NCBI GenBank assembly: GCA_947632175.1
Contig: CANROC010000002.1
Coordinates: 124,001 to 188,000 of the forward strand
DNA: 64,000 nucleotides
Reading direction: 5' to 3'
Origin: an uncultured Oscillospiraceae bacterium
Lineage (GTDB): Bacteria; Bacillota; Clostridia; Oscillospirales; Oscillospiraceae
The position numbers were made by a program, and so were the translations under genes. Each line of letters opens with the position of its first letter. Position 1 is the first letter of the stretch. The notes beneath the pieces were generated by a model. It ran no database searches, was not told the origin of the DNA, and saw only the letters and a program-made list of their open reading frames with translations. Shown in pieces: positions 49,065 to 56,649 of this stretch.

Positions 49065-50122
49065 TTGGACGCCTCCGGCCCCAGGGCGTCGGTGATGAGG
49101 CGGTCCAGCACCTCCCGGAGGGACAGCCCGACGCCCTCCAGCATCCGGGGGAAGCGGCTGTGGGCGGTGAAGCCGGGGATGGTGTTGACCTCGTTGAAGA
49201 CGATCCGCCCCTCCGGCGTCAGGAACATGTCCACCCGCGCAAACCCGGCGCACCCCAGCGCCCGGTAGATCCTGACGGCGGTGTCCTGAATTTCCCGCTC
49301 CTTCTCCGGGCTTATCCGGGCGGGCATGTGGATTTGGGAATCGCGGCCTTGGTACTTCTCCTCAAAGCCAAAAAAGCCGCCGGATACCTCCACCTCGTCC
49401 ACCCGCCCCACGGTGAGCTTCTGCGTCCCCATGACGGCGCATCCCACCTCGAAGCCGGGGATCTCCTCCTCCACGGTGACGGCGGTATCGTAGGCAAACG
49501 CCGCGTCAAGGGCGGGCCGAAGCCCCTCCGGCGCGGCGACGCGGGTAACGCCAAAGGAGGACCCCGCCCGCAGAGGCTTGACGTAGAGGGGATATACAAG
49601 GCCCTCCAGGAGGGCAGGAGCCTTGTCCCGGTCGCCCTTGTCAAAGGTCACCGCCCTGGGCACCGCCACGCCGGCCTCGTGGACCAACCGGTGGGCCCGG
49701 TCCTTGTCCATGCACAGGGCCGAGGCCAGCACGCCGCACCCCACCAGGGGGATGTCGGCCAGCTCCATGACCCCCTGCACCGTCCCGTCCTCGCCGTTTC
49801 GCCCGTGGAGCACGGGAAAGACCGCGTCCACGGGGAGGGGCGTACAGCACCCGCCGCGCAGCTCCAGAAAGCCCCGCGACCACCGGCTCAAGCTCACGGT
49901 GACCGGGGTAAGGTTGTCGCTGTCGGACGCCCAGGCGTCCGACCTAATCTTCTCCAACGGCCCGTCGTAGCGGTACCAGTCCCCCGCCCTGGTGATACCC
50001 ACAGGGAGGGGAATAACTTTGTCCCTGTCCAGGTTCTCCAGCACCGCGGCGGCGGATTCCAGGGATACGCCGTGCTCCGGGGACACGCCGCCGAAGAGCA
50101 CGGCCACCGTCTTTTTCGTCAT
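49061..50122 (-). CDS. vanG: D-Ala-D-Ser-type ligase (VanG/VanC family)
   Basis: 353 residues with the ATP-grasp fold: VLFGGVSPEHGVSLESAAAV at the N-terminus, KPLRAGSSFGV nucleotide loop, and NEVNTIPGFTAHSRFP at the C-terminus. The omega-loop segment GFEEKYQGRD carries EKY, the motif that distinguishes D-Ala-D-Ser ligases (VanC, VanE, VanG) from D-Ala-D-Ala and D-Ala-D-Lac ligases. It would make dipeptide ends with weakened vancomycin binding. In operon with vanW (6 bp upstream) and the transglutaminase-like gene. The VanG assignment among D-Ser ligases is tentative. Confidence 0.85.
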   Translation of the reverse strand: MTKKTVAVLFGGVSPEHGVSLESAAAVLENLDRDKVIPLPVGITRAGDWYRYDGPLEKIRSDAWASDSDNLTPVTVSLSRWSRGFLELRGGCCTPLPVDAVFPVLHGRNGEDGTVQGVMELADIPLVGCGVLASALCMDKDRAHRLVHEAGVAVPRAVTFDKGDRDKAPALLEGLVYPLYVKPLRAGSSFGVTRVAAPEGLRPALDAAFAYDTAVTVEEEIPGFEVGCAVMGTQKLTVGRVDEVEVSGGFFGFEEKYQGRDSQIHMPARISPEKEREIQDTAVRIYRALGCAGFARVDMFLTPEGRIVFNEVNTIPGFTAHSRFPRMLEGVGLSLREVLDRLITDALGPEASK

Positions 50123-50128
50123 AGATTT

Positions 50129-50947
50129 TCACTCTCCTTGTATTTCCGTATTGTCCGGCAAAGGGTACCGCACCTCGCAGACGTTGGTGTAGAGATGCCG
50201 CGCCTGCTTTTCGCCGGTGACGACGTCCGTCTCCGTCCGGGAAACCTCTGCGTACTCGTAGACGCGTCCCTCCTCCCGGCGGTAGAGGACGGAGGGGTTG
50301 TAGACCTGATAGCTCCTCCCCACGGGCGTGAGGGAGAGAAGCCGAACGCGCAAAAGCGCTCCCTCCGGCCCCGCCTCCACCTGAAAGGTGTTCCCCGTGT
50401 CGTTCCGGACCCGCAGGTCCAGCCGCCCCTCGTTCACCGTGGCGTCCGTGCCCCGCAGCGCCGCGCCGGGGTTGGGCGGCAGGTCCTCCGTGGGATGCCC
50501 GTGGCGCTCCGTCACTGTCAGCGGCGAGTGGAGGAAGACGAGGTGCAGAAGGCTCGAGAGCTGGCAAAGCCCGCCGCCGTAAGCCGGGACGATCCGGCCA
50601 TTGACCAGCTCCAACCCGTCCAGATACGGCTCCTCCCGGTCCGCGTCCCGGACGAGCCGCCAAAAGGAGAAGGTCTCCCCCGGCCGGATGAGCACGCCGC
50701 TGAGGCTCTTCGCCGCCAGCGTCAGGTTGTGGACCTTGTTGTGCTGGTAGCGGATATCCTGGCCCGTATGGGGGTTGACCATGACCTCCCCGGCCTCGAA
50801 AACGCAAAAGGGCAAGGGCGCGGCGGACCGCTCCACGGCGTAGCGGCATTTGTCCAGCCGCATTTTCCCGTAAAAAATTTTCTTCCTCTCCCACCGCCGC
50901 AGGGGCAGGAGGGCTGGGATGAGCTGCGTGAGCCGTTTTCTCGGCAT
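50129..50947 (-). CDS. vanW: VanW family protein
   Basis: 272 residues. VanW core: SLSGVLIRPGETFSFWRLVR and GRIVPAYGGGLCQLSSLLHL (with the invariant GGGLCQLS), then LPLPDNTEIQ-like tail. Found in vanB, vanG and vanI clusters; its biochemical function is unknown. No signal peptide is evident. The start is 24 nt after a strong hairpin that separates this gene from vanS, so the structural genes may be made from a separate or attenuated transcript. Confidence 0.9.
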   Translation of the reverse strand: MPRKRLTQLIPALLPLRRWERKKIFYGKMRLDKCRYAVERSAAPLPFCVFEAGEVMVNPHTGQDIRYQHNKVHNLTLAAKSLSGVLIRPGETFSFWRLVRDADREEPYLDGLELVNGRIVPAYGGGLCQLSSLLHLVFLHSPLTVTERHGHPTEDLPPNPGAALRGTDATVNEGRLDLRVRNDTGNTFQVEAGPEGALLRVRLLSLTPVGRSYQVYNPSVLYRREEGRVYEYAEVSRTETDVVTGEKQARHLYTNVCEVRYPLPDNTEIQGE

Positions 50948-50970
50948 AAGACCCCTTCTTCACAAAAATT

Positions 50971-51010
50971 CTCCCGTTTCCGGTATGTCCCATGATACCG
51001 GAAACGGGAG
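50971..51010 (-). terminator. Terminator/attenuator between vanS and vanW
   Basis: 16-bp perfect stem (CTCCCGTTTCCGGTAT and its complement) with an 8-nt loop, followed by AATTTTTG on the minus strand. It is 24 nt from the vanW start, leaving no room for a full promoter between, hence a possible attenuator. TTGACA (51024-51029 on the minus strand) lies just upstream. Confidence 0.75.
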
Positions 51011-51063
51011 AAAAATGTTTTATGTCAACATGAAAGACCCATGAAGATTTTCTTCGCAAAAGC

Positions 51064-52218
51064 TTACGATTTTCTAACGATGGGAAGCCGGACGGTGAAA
51101 GCGGTGACGCCGCCTTCGCTGCGGGCCTCGATGTGCCCGCCGTGGAGCTCCACGATTTGCTTGGCGATGGCCAGTCCCAGCCCCGCCCCGCCGGTGCGGG
51201 AGCTCCGGGCGGCGTCCAGCCGGTAGAACTGCTCGAAGAGCCTATTGAGCTTCTCCGGCGGGATGTCGTCCCCCTGGTTTGCGACCTCCACCACGGCGAA
51301 GCCCTCCTCCATGTGGGCGGCGACGGCGATCTCCGTCCCCTCCTTCCCGTAGAGCACGGCGTTCCTGAGGAGGTTATCGAAGACCCGCTGGAGCTTGTCC
51401 GCGTCGCACCGGAGGGGCAACGTCTCGGGAAGCCGCAGGGCGCAGGTGAAGCCCTTTTCCCGGAAAAGCGGTCCGAACTCGTAGACCAGCTGCTCTAAGA
51501 GCCTCACCAGGTCGATGTCCCCATACTGAAGCTCGATGTGGCTTAAATTGAACCGGGTGATCTCGAAAAACTCGTTGATCAGGTCCTCCAGCCTCTGGGC
51601 CTTGTCCAGCGTGACGGACAAATAATGCTCCCTCAGCTCCGGGGCGATGCGCTGTTCGTCCCGCAGAAGCTCCAGATACCCGATGACAGATGCCAGGGGC
51701 GTCTTCAGGTCGTGGGCCAGGTACATGATGAGATCGTTCTTGCGCTGTTCCGCGTCCTCCAGCGCCCGCTTCCGGTCCCGGAGGGAGCGCTTGGCGGCGT
51801 TGAGCTTTTTCTCCACCGCCTCCAGCTCCGGCAGAAGCTGGATCTCGGCGTCGTCCTCCCGCAGGAGCCCATCGATGCCCCGGTTGATATTCTTGAAGTA
51901 TTTGACAAAGCTCCTGACATAGAAGCTCAGGGCGATGAGGGCGATGAACAGCACCCCCAGCAGGAAGGTGAGCCCCCGGTACTCCCGGAAGACCGTCTGA
52001 TACACCGCGGCGGCGGTCTTGTAGTCCCCCAGCACCACCTCCAAAGCCCCCACGACAGAGTCGGTGATGACCCCGGAGCCCACAAGGCCGCTGATGAGGC
52101 TGGAGTAGAGGAAAAGCATCCCCGCCGCCGTTACCGCCGCGACGAGGGCCGCGCGGCGCAGGAGCTTCGTCTTGAGGTACCGGTACTCGTCCGGCTTTTT
52201 CGGCGTCTTATTTTTCAA
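51064..52218 (-). CDS. vanS: VanS-like sensor histidine kinase
   Basis: 384 residues. Two membrane helices (about 28-48 and 87-108) flank a short external loop of about 40 residues. A coiled linker leads to the H-box YLAHDLKTPLASVIGYLELL, N-box VFDNLLRNAVLYGKEG, and G-boxes EVANQGDDIPPEKL, GGAGLGLAIAKQIVELHGG. The H-box wording is that of VanS kinases. It overlaps vanR by 11 bp. Probably senses glycopeptides or envelope stress and phosphorylates VanR. Confidence 0.87.
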   Translation of the reverse strand: MKNKTPKKPDEYRYLKTKLLRRAALVAAVTAAGMLFLYSSLISGLVGSGVITDSVVGALEVVLGDYKTAAAVYQTVFREYRGLTFLLGVLFIALIALSFYVRSFVKYFKNINRGIDGLLREDDAEIQLLPELEAVEKKLNAAKRSLRDRKRALEDAEQRKNDLIMYLAHDLKTPLASVIGYLELLRDEQRIAPELREHYLSVTLDKAQRLEDLINEFFEITRFNLSHIELQYGDIDLVRLLEQLVYEFGPLFREKGFTCALRLPETLPLRCDADKLQRVFDNLLRNAVLYGKEGTEIAVAAHMEEGFAVVEVANQGDDIPPEKLNRLFEQFYRLDAARSSRTGGAGLGLAIAKQIVELHGGHIEARSEGGVTAFTVRLPIVRKS

Positions 52219-52912
52219 CGGTGTACCCCACCCCCCAGACGGTCTTCACGAATTTCGGCTTTCGCGCCGGCTCGTGCAGCTTCTCCCGGAGCCGTCCCAC
52301 GTGGGCCATGACGGTGTTGGCGCTGTTTTGCAGGTACTTCTCCCCCCACACCGCCTCAAAAAGCTCCTCCGAGGGCACCACGGTCCCCTGCCGCTCGCAC
52401 AAAACCCATAAAATGGAGAACTCCAGGGGCGTCAGGTGGATTTCCTCCCCGTAGAGCGTACACCGGTGGGTCTCCCGGTTGATGACCAGCCCCCGGATGT
52501 CGTACTCCTCCCGGGGCCCGCTCTCCCCCGCCCCGGCGCTGTTGTACCGCCGGTAGCGGCGCAGCTGGGTCTTCACCCTGGCCGCCACCTCCAGCGGGTT
52601 GAAGGGCTTGGTGATATAGTCGTCCGCCCCCATGGTCAGCCCCATGATCTTGTCCCCGTCCTGGACCCGGGCGGTGAGCATGATGACGGGGAAGAAATAC
52701 CGCTCCCGGATCTTTCTCAGCAGCTTAAATCCGTCCGTATCCGGGAGCATCACGTCCAGAAGCGCCAGATCCGGCTCCTCCCGCTCGATATCCGCCAGGG
52801 CCTCCGCGCCCGTGTAGAACTTCCGGACCGTATACCCGTCGTTGGTGAGATAGAGCTCTAAAAGGTCCGCGATCTCCCGCTCGTCGTCCACCACCATGAT
52901 CCGCTCCGCCAT
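52208..52912 (-). CDS. vanR: VanR-like response regulator (OmpR type)
   Basis: 234 residues. Receiver domain with acidic cluster DDERE, phosphorylation Asp in LALLDVMLPDTDGF and Lys in GADDYITKPFNPLE. OmpR/PhoB winged helix at the C-terminus (LTPLEFSILWVLCERQGTVV, LREKLHEPARKPKFVKTVWG). First gene of the van-like cluster. ATG after AGGAGGGG. Its promoter at 52945 is of the ordinary SigA type. The assignment as VanR rests on the neighbours. Confidence 0.87.
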   Translation of the reverse strand: MAERIMVVDDEREIADLLELYLTNDGYTVRKFYTGAEALADIEREEPDLALLDVMLPDTDGFKLLRKIRERYFFPVIMLTARVQDGDKIMGLTMGADDYITKPFNPLEVAARVKTQLRRYRRYNSAGAGESGPREEYDIRGLVINRETHRCTLYGEEIHLTPLEFSILWVLCERQGTVVPSEELFEAVWGEKYLQNSANTVMAHVGRLREKLHEPARKPKFVKTVWGVGYTVEK

Positions 52913-52944
52913 CCGTTGCCCCTCCTTTTTCTCCCTTTCGTCTC

Positions 52945-52973
52945 ATTATACCCCCTCCGCCCCCGTTTTTCAA
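52945..52973 (-). promoter_or_regulatory. SigA-type promoter of vanR
   Basis: Minus strand TTGAAA (52968-52973), 17-nt spacer, TATAAT (52945-52950), 33 bp before the vanR ATG. Confidence 0.8.
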
Positions 52974-53093
52974 CCCGGTATAGCTCCCGGCGTGATTTTG
53001 TGGTATCCTGATATCGGGCCCGCAAAAAAATCAACTTTTTTTGCAATGAAATGCAAAATGGCCGCACTATATGGGTGAAAGCGAGGTGAGCGC

Positions 53094-54686
53094 ATGACGG
53101 GAAACGAAAAGGATTTTGATCTGCAAGTCCTTTTGGGGACGTACGCGGAGAAGATCTTCTACTTCTGCCTGAAAAAGACGGGCAACAGCCACGAGGCGGA
53201 GGACCTGACCGGCGATATCCTCCTGAACGCCGTGGCGGCCCTCAAAAAGGGCGTCGCGCCGAAGCACTTCTCCGGCTGGGTGTGGAGGATCGCCCGCAAC
53301 CGGTACAGCGTCTGGGCGGACAAAAAGCACCGCCGCGCCCAGCTGGAGACCGGCCTTGAGGACCGGGAGCCGGCGGACGAGAGCGCCGACCCGGAGCGGG
53401 CGCTGATCCACGGCGACGAGCTCAGGCTCCTGCGCCAGGAGCTGGCGTTCATCTCGGCGGACTACCGGGATATCGTCCTGGCCTACTACATGCGCGGGCA
53501 GAAGCTGCGCGACATTGCCCGCGCCCTCGGCGTCCCCGAGGGGACCGTCACCTCACGGCTCTACCGCGCCAGACAAACGTTGAAGGAAGGTATGACTATG
53601 GCAAGAGAATTTGGCAAAAGAAGCTACGACCCGGAGACGATCTCCTTTATTGCCTCCGGAAGCCAGCCCTCCGGGCTCCCCTGGACGGCTGTGGAGCGGA
53701 AGATCCCCGTGAACATTCTCTGCGAGGCCCACAACAACCCCTGCACCGTCCGGGAGCTGGCCCTGGAGCTGGGCATCGCCGCCCCCTACATGGAAGAGGA
53801 GGTGGAGCTGCTCGTAAGGGCGGAGCTTCTGAAAAAGCTGGAGGGCGGGAAGGTCCTGACCGGCTTTTTCATCACCCCCAGGGAGTGCCAGGACGAGATC
53901 GGCGAGCTCGTCTGCGCCTTTACGGAGCGCCACGCTAAGGGACTTTGGGACCTGGCGGAGAAGGCCCTGCGGGAGGCCCGGGCGCTGGGCGTGACCACCA
54001 GCGATTATGACGAGCAGGACGCGCGGATGTTCTTCGTCTTCTACCTCGAACAGCTTATCGAGATGTCCCGGTTCACAAAGGGCATCCACACCAGGTTCCG
54101 CCGGGCCGACGGCGGGAACTGGGGCATCATCGGCTTTGAGCAGGGCGCCTCCTGCCGCCTGCCGAAGTCGTTCTTCAACAACAACGGCAACGAGTGGGGC
54201 GGCATAAGCTGGCTGGGCTATCAGGCCATGCCGGAGGACGCCGTCTTCCATGAGCGCCGCTACCGCCAGGACGCGCCCGCCGCCCTCCTCACCCTCCGTT
54301 CGGTGGCGGAGGGGACCGACCCGGAGCATTTCTCCGAGGCCGACAAAGAGAGCCTCCGCGCCCTCACCGCCGACGGCTTCTGCGCCACGGACGATACCGG
54401 CCGGCCGTATGTAAACGCCCTGGTCTTCCGGGGCGATATGGAGGCCCGCCTGCAGGAGGCCCTGAAGGCCCTCCCGGACTACGCCCGCCTCTCCGAGGCC
54501 ATGGGCCGCCTCACCGACGAGGCCAAGGAGATCGTCGCCCGGTACTCCAACCCCTACTTAAAGGACGACTTTGAATACTATGTGATGATGTCCCTCACCG
54601 GCCTTCGCTCCACCCTCTCCCGCCGCTTAAAGGACGCCTCCCTCTACTCCGGCTCCAGCGCCCAATTCTGCGCCTTCCGGTATTGA
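53094..54686 (+). CDS. ECF sigma factor with a large C-terminal extension
   Basis: 530 residues. Residues about 8-170 are an ECF sigma factor: region 2 GTYAEKIFYFCLKKTGNSHE and FSGWVWRIARNRYSVWADKK, region 4 RDIVLAYYMRGQKLRDIARA with GVPEGTVTSRLYRARQTLKE. The other 350 residues have no standard name to me. They include a possible winged helix (NNPCTVRELALELGIAAPYM) and a mixed alpha/beta part ending SSAQFCAFRY. ATG at 53094 after GAGGTGA. Divergent from the vanRS promoter. Long C-terminal extensions in ECF factors usually regulate activity in cis, so no separate anti-sigma would be needed. Confidence 0.85.
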   Translation: MTGNEKDFDLQVLLGTYAEKIFYFCLKKTGNSHEAEDLTGDILLNAVAALKKGVAPKHFSGWVWRIARNRYSVWADKKHRRAQLETGLEDREPADESADPERALIHGDELRLLRQELAFISADYRDIVLAYYMRGQKLRDIARALGVPEGTVTSRLYRARQTLKEGMTMAREFGKRSYDPETISFIASGSQPSGLPWTAVERKIPVNILCEAHNNPCTVRELALELGIAAPYMEEEVELLVRAELLKKLEGGKVLTGFFITPRECQDEIGELVCAFTERHAKGLWDLAEKALREARALGVTTSDYDEQDARMFFVFYLEQLIEMSRFTKGIHTRFRRADGGNWGIIGFEQGASCRLPKSFFNNNGNEWGGISWLGYQAMPEDAVFHERRYRQDAPAALLTLRSVAEGTDPEHFSEADKESLRALTADGFCATDDTGRPYVNALVFRGDMEARLQEALKALPDYARLSEAMGRLTDEAKEIVARYSNPYLKDDFEYYVMMSLTGLRSTLSRRLKDASLYSGSSAQFCAFRY

Positions 54687-54707
54687 CCCCGTCCCGCATC
54701 ACGCCAA

Positions 54708-54736
54708 AAGCCCCCACGGCGAGGCCGTGGGGGCTT
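54708..54736. terminator. Bidirectional terminator between convergent genes
   Basis: 13-bp perfect stem AAGCCCCCACGGC / GCCGTGGGGGCTT with a 3-nt loop. Confidence 0.78.
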
Positions 54737-54751
54737 CCAAGGTTATTGAAG

Positions 54752-56272
54752 TCACGCTTTTTTCTTCTCAACGGCGTGGACGATAATCTTGATGACGATG
54801 AAGAGAACGCCGCAGCCGGCCAGACCGGCGCCGGTGAGGAGGACAATATGGCTCACATGGCCAAGGGCCGTACCCAGCAGATTTTCATTCAGGGCCGGGT
54901 AGAACTGCAGGGCGCACCAGCCGGCCAAATAGATGAGGCCCAGGATGAGCGCCGGGATGCCGACGCAGGTGAGGACCGCGGAGATACGGTGGCGGTTGAC
55001 AACGATCAGCAGAACGATCAACAGCGCCGTGAGCGCCCACAGGCCGTAGAAGAGCCAGGGGGAGAAGACGAGGCGGAGGGAGCTGACGATCTGCTCATTC
55101 TCCTTGTTCAGCTCCTCGACCACCTTCTCCGGGGTGATCGTGGCGATCTCCTCCGGCATATTATCGCGGATGGCCTTCTCCAGCTTGCTCTCGTCGAGCT
55201 CCAGGGTACCGGTAAAGCCGGCGTCCCGGGCCAGACTCTCCACATCTTCCTTGTTCTCCATGATGTAATCCGTGAGCTTCTCGGTGAGGTCCATTCCGTC
55301 GGACTCTTTCCCCTCCAGGATAACGGAGGTGTAGTCCTCGGCCAGGTCCCCGGCCACCTGGTTCAGAAAATCATCCACCACGGGGCTGTCCAGGGCATCC
55401 CGGATCCTGTCGCGGCTGGTGTCCTCCCAGCCCGGCTCGTCCTTCGCCATGTCATAGAGGTAATCGGCCAGGCCCTCCAGGTCTGTCAGACCATCTATAC
55501 CGCTCACGTCAGGAGTGCTCAGAGAGGCGGCCACGCGCCGGTCGGTGAAAGACGCGACCATGGGGGCGGCGGTGTGGGGCTTCATGGCCACGGCAGTGCG
55601 CGCGGGGGTGGAGGAACCCGTATTGAGGGAGGAGAGGAGGCCGGGGTTCTTGACAATATCCGTGACGATCGCGGCGAGGCGCTCCGGGGTGACGGAGAAC
55701 TTCAGGACTGTCACCAGCGTGGAGGCCAGGAGCGAGACGCACAGGAGGATGCTCAAAAAGACGCTGAGCACGATGCGTCCGGCGTTATGCTTGGTCTTCT
55801 TTTTCCCCGTCTTCGCCGGGGCGGGCGCGGGAGCATCGGTATGTACGGCCTCGGCCACGGCGGTCGCGGTCTGGGCGGCGCTTGTCCATTGGGGCTCAGA
55901 CGCGGCAGGCCCCGCCTGGTCCGCCGGGGTCTCCGGCTCCACCGGAATCACCGGCTCCGCCGGGACCGCGGGCTCCGCGGGAACGGCCTCTTCCGCCGAA
56001 ACAGCAGGTTCGGCGGGAACAGCCGGCTCAGCCGGGACTGCGGGCTCCTCAAGTACCACGGCCTCCTCAGACGCCGCAGACTCTTCGGAGGCCGCCGGCT
56101 CTACCGGCTCCGCCGGGGCCACGGGCTCCACCTGCGCCACCGGCTCTACAAGCGTCACGGGCTCTTCCGGGGCCGCAGGCGCGGCGGGGACCACGGGCTC
56201 GACCCGCGTTCCACAGCTGGTGCAGAATTTGGCGCCGTCGGGAAGCCGGGCGCCGCATTTATGACAAAACAT
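54752..56272 (-). CDS. Zinc-ribbon membrane protein with an Ala/Glu/Pro-rich spacer
   Basis: 506 residues. N-terminal zinc ribbon with two CxxC pairs (MFCHKCGARLPDGAKFCTSC). A low-complexity spacer of about 110 residues repeats EPAVPAEP-like units. A membrane helix follows at about 165-195 (RIVLSVFLSILLCVSLLAS), then an extracellular part of about 220 residues and three more helices near the C-terminus (LFYGLWALTALLIVLLIVVN...). Resembles zinc-ribbon envelope proteins of Firmicutes with unknown roles. It ends in EKKKA. The region 56273-56649 upstream is a stem-loop array, not a gene. Confidence 0.75.
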   Translation of the reverse strand: MFCHKCGARLPDGAKFCTSCGTRVEPVVPAAPAAPEEPVTLVEPVAQVEPVAPAEPVEPAASEESAASEEAVVLEEPAVPAEPAVPAEPAVSAEEAVPAEPAVPAEPVIPVEPETPADQAGPAASEPQWTSAAQTATAVAEAVHTDAPAPAPAKTGKKKTKHNAGRIVLSVFLSILLCVSLLASTLVTVLKFSVTPERLAAIVTDIVKNPGLLSSLNTGSSTPARTAVAMKPHTAAPMVASFTDRRVAASLSTPDVSGIDGLTDLEGLADYLYDMAKDEPGWEDTSRDRIRDALDSPVVDDFLNQVAGDLAEDYTSVILEGKESDGMDLTEKLTDYIMENKEDVESLARDAGFTGTLELDESKLEKAIRDNMPEEIATITPEKVVEELNKENEQIVSSLRLVFSPWLFYGLWALTALLIVLLIVVNRHRISAVLTCVGIPALILGLIYLAGWCALQFYPALNENLLGTALGHVSHIVLLTGAGLAGCGVLFIVIKIIVHAVEKKKA

Positions 56273-56380
56273 AATGTACCCCCTATCTACCGGTCTTGAC
56301 CGGTATCGATCTATGTATACTATACTACTTTTTGAGAATTTTACAAGAACTTTCTCCCCTCTTTTCTCAGAAAATGCAAA

Positions 56381-56637
56381 AGGACCGCCGAAAGGCGGTC
56401 CTCAGTCTGTCGAAAAAGGCCTGCGGCCTTTTCCGACAAAGGGGAACGTGCGAAAAAGATTTCGGAAATGTCTGCGGACATTTCTGAAATCTTTTTCTGC
56501 TGTTTTGCTCCGCGCACGGCCCCGTTGGGGCCGCACACTCCGCAAAACAAAAGGTATTTTTTCCGACGTACATGCCGCCGGAAAAAATACTCGATTTGAG
56601 TTTTTTGACAACCTGAGGACCGCCGAGGGGCGGTCCT
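56381..56637. repeat. Array of six consecutive stem-loops
   Basis: Hairpins at 56381-56402, 56408-56438, 56452-56497, 56502-56548, 56554-56590 and 56616-56637. The first and last are the same 9-bp stem AGGACCGCC/GGCGGTCCT with loops GAAA and GAGG. Adjacent bases (CAGTCTGTC and its match GACAACCTG) also make the ends an inverted repeat of about 37 bp. The third has a 21-bp stem with one mismatch. No plausible coding frame. Confidence 0.82.
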
Positions 56638-56649
56638 TGGATGGGTTTT

